Of a stretch of 64,000 bases of DNA, positions 56,689-64,000 are shown piece by piece. Source of the DNA: Oceanimonas sp. GK1 (lineage in GTDB: Bacteria > Pseudomonadota > Gammaproteobacteria > Enterobacterales > Aeromonadaceae). The position numbers and the translations under genes were made by a program. Position 1 is the stretch's first letter, and the number at the start of each line of letters is the position of its first letter. The notes below the pieces were generated by a model, which worked only from the letters and a program-made list of their open reading frames with translations, did no database searches and was not told the DNA's origin. The DNA is taken from positions 3,427,001-3,491,000 of the forward strand of contig NC_016745.1 in NCBI RefSeq assembly GCF_000243075.1, given 5' to 3'.

Positions 56689-56698
56689 GTATACAATC
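56689..56698. promoter_or_regulatory. half-palindromic GntR site before the FCD regulator
   Basis: ATTGTATACG on the minus strand, matching nine of the ten left-hand bases of the puuE operator palindrome. It lies about 90 bp before the regulator ATG, consistent with autoregulation. Confidence 0.52.
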
Positions 56699-56754
56699 TA
56701 ACGCGCTTTTTGCCGATGTGACAGCCACAATGTCCAAGTCTGTGACTGAACACA

Positions 56755-56778
56755 AAAAACGCCCTATTCGGGCGTTTT
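56755..56778 (-). terminator. terminator of the xdhABC-guaD operon
   Basis: AAAACGCCC/GGGCGTTTT with loop TATTC; on the minus strand six T follow. It lies just behind the guaD stop. Confidence 0.88.
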
Positions 56779-56804
56779 GGCTGCGCGAACGACCCTTGCC
56801 GCTG

Positions 56805-58115
56805 TTATGCCGCGTCACGCCGGTGCCGGCACTCGCCATACACATAGGTTTCGGCAATGGCTCTGTCGTCTCCCAGCATCATCAGCACGAAGAGTTTTTC
56901 GTACAAACTGTGTGCGTTTTGTATTCTCGCCTTCATCAATGGCGTCGCATGCAGGTCCAGCACCACAAAGTCGGCCTCCTTACCGGGCAACAGGTTGCCC
57001 AGTTTGTCATCCAGGCACAGCGCTTCGGCGCCGCCCAGGGTGGCCAGATAAAAGGCCTTGAGCGGGTGCAGCTTGTGCTGCCGCAGCTGCTGGATTTTGT
57101 AGGCCTCATTGATGGTCTGCAGCATGGAGAAGCTGGTGCCGGCGCCGACGTCGGTACCCAGGCCCACCCGGATTTGGTGCTGCTCGGCCGACGGCAGGTC
57201 GAACAGGCCGGATCCCAGAAACAGGTTGGAGGTAGGGCAATGGGAGATCACCGAATCGGTCACCCCCATGCGCTCGCTTTCTTCCTGCTCCAGGTGCACC
57301 GCATGAGCGAACACCGAGCGCTCGCCAAGCAGGCCAAAGTGGTCATATACGTCCAGGTAACCCTTCTGCTCGGGGAACAGCGCCTTGACCCACTCGATTT
57401 CCTGCTGGTTTTCCGACAAATGAGTCTGCATGTACAGATCGTCATACTCGCTCATCAGGCGGCCAGCCACCGCCAGTTGCTCGGCGGTGCTGGTGGGCGC
57501 GAAACGCGGGGTCACCGCGTACAACTGACGGCCGTTGTTGTGCCAGCGCTCGATCAGCTCCCGGCTGTCTGCGTAGGACGACTCGGGGGTATCCAGCAGA
57601 AACTCGGGCGCGTTCCGGTCCATCATCACCTTGCCGGCAATCATGCGGGTATTGCGCCGGGCCGACTCGGTAAAAAAGGCGTCCACCGCCTGCTTGTGCA
57701 CGGTACCGAACACCATGGCGGTGGTGGTGCCGTTGCGCAGCAGTTCATCCAGAAACAGCCTGGCCACCCGGGCCGCATGGGCCGGCTCGGCGAACTTGCG
57801 CTCTTCCGGAAAGGTGTAGTTGTTCAGCCAGTCGAGCAACTGGTCGCCGTAGGAAGCGATCATCTCGGTCTGGGGAAAGTGAACATGGGTGTCGATAAAG
57901 CCCGGCATGATCAGCCGGTTTTCCAGCGTGATCACTTGCGTGCCGGCGGGCAGCCTGTCCAGCACCTCGGGGGCCGGACCCACATCCTGAACATGGCCAT
58001 CGGCCACCACCAGTACACCGTCTTCATGCCAGGCAAAGGACTGTTCGAGGCCGACTTTGGCCGGATCCCCCAGGCTGTAAAGTATGGCGGCGCGATAGGC
58101 TACGGGTTGCGTCAT
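56805..58115 (-). CDS. guaD: guanine deaminase
   Basis: Zinc amidohydrolase that deaminates guanine to xanthine. The 436-residue protein has the metal-site motif MPGFIDTHVHFPQTEM near residue 70, the HKQAVDAFF region, MQTHLSENQQEIEWV, FAHAVHLEQEE, SHCPTSNLFLGSG and GLGTDVGAGTSFSML, the standard GuaD pattern. The ATG at 58115 follows AAGGAG at about ten bases. Last gene of the xdhA-xdhB-xdhC-guaD operon. Confidence 0.96.
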   Translation of the reverse strand: MTQPVAYRAAILYSLGDPAKVGLEQSFAWHEDGVLVVADGHVQDVGPAPEVLDRLPAGTQVITLENRLIMPGFIDTHVHFPQTEMIASYGDQLLDWLNNYTFPEERKFAEPAHAARVARLFLDELLRNGTTTAMVFGTVHKQAVDAFFTESARRNTRMIAGKVMMDRNAPEFLLDTPESSYADSRELIERWHNNGRQLYAVTPRFAPTSTAEQLAVAGRLMSEYDDLYMQTHLSENQQEIEWVKALFPEQKGYLDVYDHFGLLGERSVFAHAVHLEQEESERMGVTDSVISHCPTSNLFLGSGLFDLPSAEQHQIRVGLGTDVGAGTSFSMLQTINEAYKIQQLRQHKLHPLKAFYLATLGGAEALCLDDKLGNLLPGKEADFVVLDLHATPLMKARIQNAHSLYEKLFVLMMLGDDRAIAETYVYGECRHRRDAA

Positions 58116-58144
58116 CTCTGCGCGTCTCCTTGAAATCAATAAAA

Positions 58145-58969
58145 TCAGGCGTGCTCGGCCTGGATGGCGGAAGCCGCCGTGTCCGCCCCGAGGGCGGCTT
58201 CGCCCTGGTAGGCGGCAATCAGCTGGCCGGCCACCGATACCGCGATCTCCGCCGGATGCTTGCCGGCCACCTCGGGCAGGCCGATGGGGCAGATCATGGA
58301 CGCCAGGGCGGCCTCGTCAAAGCCCCGCTCCCTCAGCCGGTAGTCAAAGCGCTTGCGCTTGGTACGCGAACCAATCACGCCGAAATAGCGGGCATCGCCC
58401 CGTTTGAGAATACGGGCGCACAGTTCAAGATCGAGCTGGTGGTTGTGGGTCATCACCAGGTAGTAACTGCCCGGGGGTTGATCATCCACCTCGTCCACCG
58501 GCTCCTCACTGACCAGGGCGGTAACGCCCTCGGGCAGGGTAGCGGGAAACTCCTCGGGCCGGGAGTCCACCCAGGTGATGCGAAACGGCAGCGTCGCCAG
58601 CACCTGCACCAGGGCCTTGGCCACGTGACCGGCACCAAACAGCACCAGATGATGACGCGGCCGAACCACCGGCTCCAGCATGATGGTGGCCATGCCGCCA
58701 CAGCACTGACCCAGGTTGGCCCCCAGGTTAAAACGCTCGATGCGCAACTGCTGCTCGCCACTGGCCAGCATGGCCCGCGCCAGCTCCAGCGCCTTGTATT
58801 CCAGGTGGCCGCCGCCAATGGTGGCATGGCAGCCGTGCTCGGTCACCAGCATTTTGGTGCCGCTGTCCCGCGGGGTGGAGCCCTTGTGCTCCACCACGGT
58901 CACCATGACACAGGGCTCTCCCCGCTGCTCCAGCTCCGCCAGAATTTGGATCCAGTTATCCTTGAACAT
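58145..58969 (-). CDS. xdhC: xanthine dehydrogenase accessory protein XdhC
   Basis: Chaperone that prepares and inserts the sulfurated molybdenum cofactor into XdhB. The 274-residue protein has MVTVVEHKGSTPRDSGTKMLV at the start, GGGHLEYKALELAR, the Rossmann LVLFGAGHVAKAL and the GVIGSRTKRKRFDYRLRERG and ICPIGLP blocks of the family. It follows xdhB by 39 bp and precedes guaD by 29 bp. Confidence 0.95.
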   Translation of the reverse strand: MFKDNWIQILAELEQRGEPCVMVTVVEHKGSTPRDSGTKMLVTEHGCHATIGGGHLEYKALELARAMLASGEQQLRIERFNLGANLGQCCGGMATIMLEPVVRPRHHLVLFGAGHVAKALVQVLATLPFRITWVDSRPEEFPATLPEGVTALVSEEPVDEVDDQPPGSYYLVMTHNHQLDLELCARILKRGDARYFGVIGSRTKRKRFDYRLRERGFDEAALASMICPIGLPEVAGKHPAEIAVSVAGQLIAAYQGEAALGADTAASAIQAEHA

Positions 58970-59008
58970 GTGTTGCTCCCGGGGCGGCGTGCCGCCCCTG
59001 TTCGCCGA

Positions 59009-61403
59009 TTATTTGGCGGTCACCGCTTCGCTGGCAACGGCTTGCTGCTGTTGCTCCCGCAATTCACGCATCTGCTCCACCGCCCACAACACCCGCTCGG
59101 GGGTCGCCGGCGCGTCGATGTGCGGGTAGCGCAGGTAACCAGACACGCTGGCCACGGCGTCTTTCAGCGCACACCATACCGCCATGCCCAGCATGAAGGG
59201 CGGCTCGCCCACGGCCTTGGAGTGGAATACCGTGTCTTCCGGGTTCTTGCGGTTTTCCACCAGCTTCACCCTGAAATCTACCGGCATGTCGGCCACCGCC
59301 GGAATCTTGTAGCTGGCCGGCCCCGAGGTCATCAGCCGGCCCTTGTCGTTCCACACCAGCTCCTCGGTGGTGAGCCAGCCGGCGCCCTGCAAAAAGGCCC
59401 CTTCCACCTGGCCGATGTCGATGGCCGGGTTCAGGGAGTCGCCCACATCGTGCAGAATGTCGGTGCGCAGCAGCTTGTATTCGCCGGTCAGGGTATCCAC
59501 CACCACCTCGGCACAGGCGGCGCCGTAGGCAAAGTAGTAGAACGGACGGCCCGAGCCGGTGGCGTGGTCGTAGTAGATCTTCGGCGTCTTGTAGAAGCCG
59601 GTGCTGGAGAGCGACACCTGGTTGAAGTAGGCCAGCTGCACGAACTCCGGGAACGACATCAGGGTGTGGCGGATCTGCACGAAGTTGTTCTTGAACACCA
59701 CCTCTTCCGGGCTGACCTGGAAATGGCCCGCTGCCCAGTCGATCAACCGCTGCTTGATGGTGCGAGCCGCATTCTGGGCCGCCTTGCCGTTCAGATCGGT
59801 ACCGCTTGAGGCTGCCGTGGGCGAGGTGTTGGGCACCTTGTCGGTGTTGGTGGCGGTGATCTGAATACGATCGATGTCCACCTGGAATTCTTCCGCCACC
59901 ACCTGGGCCACCTTGATGTTCAGCCCCTGGCCCATTTCGGTGCCGCCATGGTTGAGGTGAATGCTGCCATCGGTATAGACGTGGATCAGCGCCCCGGCCT
60001 GGTTGAGGAAGGTGGCGGTAAAGGAGATACCGAACTTCACCGGGGTGATGGCAATCCCTTTTTTCAGAATCGGACTTTTGGCGTTGAAGGCCCGAATCTC
60101 TTCCCGGCGTTTGGCGTATTCCGACGACAGCTCCAGATCGTTAACCAGCTCGTGAATGATGTTGTGCTCCACCGGCTGATGGTAGTGGGTGACGTTGCGC
60201 TCGGCCTTGCCATAGAAGTTAATCTTGCGGATCTCGAGGGGATCCTTACCCAGATGCGAGGCGATCTCATCGATCACATGCTCGATGGTCATCATCCCTT
60301 GAGGGCCGCCAAAGCCGCGGTAAGCGGTGTTGGAGGCGGTGTGGGTCTTGCAGCGGTGGCCGATGACGGTGGCGTCGCCCAGGTAATAGGCATTGTCCGA
60401 GTGGAACATGGCCCGGTCGACGATGGACGAAGACAAGTCCGGCGAATAACCGCAGTTGCCGGCCACGATGATTTCTGCGGCCTGAATACGGCCATTGTCG
60501 TCGAAACCGATCTTGTACTGGTTATAGAAGGGATGACGCTTGCCGGTCATCATCATGTCTTCCATTCGCGGCAGCCGCATCTTGGCCGGACGGCCGGTCA
60601 GGCGGGCCACCACTGCGGCCATGCAGGCGGGGCCGGCGGCCTGGGTTTCCTTGCCGCCAAAACCGCCGCCCATGCGCCGCATGTCGATGACTACCTTGTT
60701 CATCGGCACGCCCAAGACGCTGGCCACCAGCTTCTGTACTTCGGTGGGGTTCTGGCTTGAGGTGAACACCAGCATGCCGCCGTCTTCGGTGGGCACCACA
60801 GAGCTGACCTGGGTTTCCAGATAGAAGTGCTCCTGGCCGCCGATATGCAGGCTGCCTTCAATCACATGCTTTGACTTTTTCAGGCCGGCGGCGGAGTCGC
60901 CCCGCTGCTGCTTGTGGCTTTCGGTCACAAACAGCTCTTTTTCCAGCGCCTCTTCCACCGACAGCACCGCCGGCAGCTCTTCGTATTCAACGATGGCGGC
61001 CATGGCCGCCTTGCGGGCGGTGTCCATGTCGCTGGCGGCCACCGCCAGCACCGGCTGGCCGTAGTATTCCACCTTGCCGTCTGCCAGCAGGGGATCCCCC
61101 GCCAGCACCGGGCCGATGTCCAGCTCGCCGGGCACGTCCTCGGCGGTGATGGCAATAGCCACCCCGGGAAAGTCGTAACAGGGGCTCACATCCAGCTTGG
61201 TGATGCGGGCATGGGCCTTGTCGGACAATCGGGCATAAACATGCAACTGGTTGGGAAACTCCAGCCGGTCGTCGATGTACTGGGCTTCGCCGGAGACCTG
61301 CCGGGCGGCGCTGTCGTGGGGCACGCTCTTGCCCACTCCGGTTTGCAGTTCCTGTTTCATTTTCGCCATCATTTCGTCGATGGTGAGCGTGTTCTGAGGT
61401 TTG

Positions 61404-61411
<8 letters not shown>
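59009..61411 (-). CDS. xdhB: xanthine dehydrogenase molybdenum-binding subunit XdhB
   Basis: Catalytic subunit oxidising hypoxanthine and xanthine to urate. The 800-residue protein has the molybdopterin-binding MGGGFGGKETQA near residue 250, TAYRGFGGPQGM, MGQGLNIKVAQV and the catalytic glutamate in KAVGEPPFMLG near 740. The first eight bases overlap the end of xdhA, so the subunits are translationally coupled. Confidence 0.97.
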
Positions 61412-62849
<1,438 letters not shown>

Positions 62850-62915
62850 GGCTTGCCTCCTTCAGGGGTTACAGCGCCTGGCCGAACAAATGAGTTGTTA
62901 ATATCTTCACATCTA

Positions 62916-62944
62916 ATTAAATTAAAATCTGACCCTGCGGTCAA
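62916..62944 (-). promoter_or_regulatory. xdhABC-guaD promoter
   Basis: On the minus strand TTGACC (62944-62939) and TTTAAT (62921-62916) are exactly 17 bp apart, 67 bp before the xdhA ATG. The area is AT-rich. No TTGTATAC site is seen here. Confidence 0.65.
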
Positions 62945-63072
62945 CAAAAATTTTACACCCGGGTTGCGGCTGCCGCCGAGTTCATAGTTAACTGCCTGCT
63001 GCAAAAACGGTTTTCAGGCACTCTGCAAGCCGGCCGGCCTTTTTATTAAAGTGTAGTGGGAGCATTTTTATC

Positions 63073-64000
63073 ATGTCCGAAACCATTCAGGACCGGCAAA
63101 GCCGGCAGGCGCACCGAGTGTTTGCCGGGGTGGCGCTGGCCATCATGCTGGGGGCACTGGAGATCACCCTGCTGATGCCCGCCATTTCCCGGCTGGGGCA
63201 GATTTTTGACTCGCCCGCCCTGGCGCCGCTGCTGGTGAGCAGCTATCTGTTCGCCATGACCCTGACCATGCCGGTGTACGGCCGGCTGAGCGATCGCTTT
63301 GGCCGCACGCCCTGCCTGGCCGCGGCCCTGGGCTTCTTTACCCTGGGTTCCCTGGCAAGCGCCCTGACCGACAGCCTGCCGCTGCTGCTGGCCACCCGGC
63401 TGCTGACCGGCCTCGGCGGCGGCGGCCTGATCGCGCTGTCTTTTGCGGTGATTGCCGATGTGATCCCGCCCCGCCAGGTAGGCCGCTACCAGGGGCTGAT
63501 CTCCACCCTGTTTGCGGTCTCCAGCGTAGCGGGGCCGCTGCTGGGTGCCTTTATGGTGGCTCGCTTCGACTGGCGCTGGCTGTTCCTGTTCAAGCTGCCC
63601 CTGGGACTGCTGGCCATGGCGGTCAGTTACTGGGCGTTGAAGGGGCTGGGCCACAAGGGCGCCCACAGCACGCCGGATCACTGGGGTATCGGGTTGCTGT
63701 TGCTGGCCGGTACCGGCTGGGGCCTGTCCACCAACACCGCCGAGCTGCTGCCGGCGCTGGCCCCGTTTCAGCCGGCGCTGCTGGCCGGCGCTGCCCTGCT
63801 CAGTCTGGTGTTGCTGATCCAGCAATGGCGCCACCCTCATCCGGTGCTGCCGCTGCGCCTGCTCGGTGGCCGGCTGATGGCCATTGCGGTGCTGTTGCTG
63901 GCGCTGTCCGAAGGCGTGCGCCTGGGGCTGCTGGTATACCTGCCGCTGGCGCTGGAGCAGCAGCAGGGGCTGAGCCCGGATGACACCAGCCGCGTGTTGT
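63073..64000 (+). CDS. MFS transporter, DHA2-like exporter, cut by window end
   Basis: The frame is open from the ATG at 63073 to the window edge (309 residues seen). It has the MFS pattern: first helix AGVALAIMLGALEITLLMPAI with the DHA2-like alternation, loop motif GRLSDRFGRTPCLAA after helix 2, RLLTGLGGGGLIALSFAVIADVIPP (the helix 4-5 region) and a QWR/HPxPVLPLRLL loop typical of 14-helix drug exporters. A GGGAG site lies about ten bases upstream. It diverges from xdhA; the substrate is unknown. Confidence 0.87.
   Translation, partial: MSETIQDRQSRQAHRVFAGVALAIMLGALEITLLMPAISRLGQIFDSPALAPLLVSSYLFAMTLTMPVYGRLSDRFGRTPCLAAALGFFTLGSLASALTDSLPLLLATRLLTGLGGGGLIALSFAVIADVIPPRQVGRYQGLISTLFAVSSVAGPLLGAFMVARFDWRWLFLFKLPLGLLAMAVSYWALKGLGHKGAHSTPDHWGIGLLLLAGTGWGLSTNTAELLPALAPFQPALLAGAALLSLVLLIQQWRHPHPVLPLRLLGGRLMAIAVLLLALSEGVRLGLLVYLPLALEQQQGLSPDDTSRVL

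Noticed and set aside
62850-63072. GntR or TauR site in the xdhA/MFS divergent region
   Set aside because: Neither TTGTATAC nor a 23-bp STGG pair is present; only a plain sigma-70 promoter was seen.

Overview
The window reads as chromosomal DNA of a GC-rich marine gammaproteobacterium, most likely of the Oceanimonas/Zobellella/Oceanisphaera group of Aeromonadales. The support is the gammaproteobacterial rpsU-yqeY-dnaG-rpoD block next to tsaD, plsY, folB, uppP and cca, a proteobacterial tRNA-Ile2, three chemoreceptors, and a marine-type TRAP transporter. The genus is an inference from gene content and protein resemblance; no search was run.

Layout. 1-10.6 kb is housekeeping: the end of putA, cca, uppP, folB, plsY, tsaD and the macromolecular-synthesis operon. 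dnaG is broken between two frames at an A AAA AAC heptamer; the helicase-binding domain lies in the -1 frame. 10.6-15.8 kb is accessory: a 100-bp inverted-repeat element, tRNA-Ile(CAU), an AT-rich gap, and a lone integron-type gene cassette (11429-13361) carrying an OLD-family ATPase/TOPRIM nuclease and ending in a recognisable attC site. A dapA-like lyase/aldolase, a sirtuin and a GFA-domain protein follow. 15.8-30.2 kb holds three methyl-accepting chemotaxis proteins, a self-contained BtsS/BtsR/BtsT pyruvate-sensing and uptake module with a probable LytTR operator, a HAD phosphatase, a DUF2797 protein, a VOC protein, a PhoD-like phosphatase and a PerM-type transporter.

30.3-34.5 kb is the lower half of purine catabolism (allA-uraD-puuE diverging from uraH and an AzgA-type purine permease). 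34.6-42.3 kb has two DUF3461 paralogues, an aldehyde dehydrogenase-like protein without its catalytic cysteine, a SulP anion transporter, and a CobS/CobT pair without CobN. 42.4-55.7 kb is a complete-looking taurine dissimilation locus: TRAP transporter plus universal stress protein, Xsc, Pta, a YeiH-type putative sulfite/sulfate exporter, TauR, and TauXY-type taurine dehydrogenase. Three promoters there (dctP, xsc, tauX) each carry two direct repeats of the form STGGYSYNA exactly 23 bp apart, a candidate TauR regulon. 55.8-62.9 kb is the upper half of purine catabolism (xdhABC, guaD) with an FCD-type GntR regulator whose own promoter and the puuE/uraH divergent promoter share a TTGTATAC element. 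The window closes in a truncated MFS exporter.

Functionally, purine bases enter through the AzgA-type permease, guanine is deaminated, and hypoxanthine/xanthine is oxidised to urate. 5-hydroxyisourate is then processed through OHCU to allantoin and onward. Taurine enters by the TRAP system, is oxidised to sulfoacetaldehyde, cleaved by Xsc to acetyl phosphate and sulfite, and fed to acetyl-CoA by Pta, with sulfur exported. Urate oxidase and allantoicase/allantoate amidohydrolase are not in the window.
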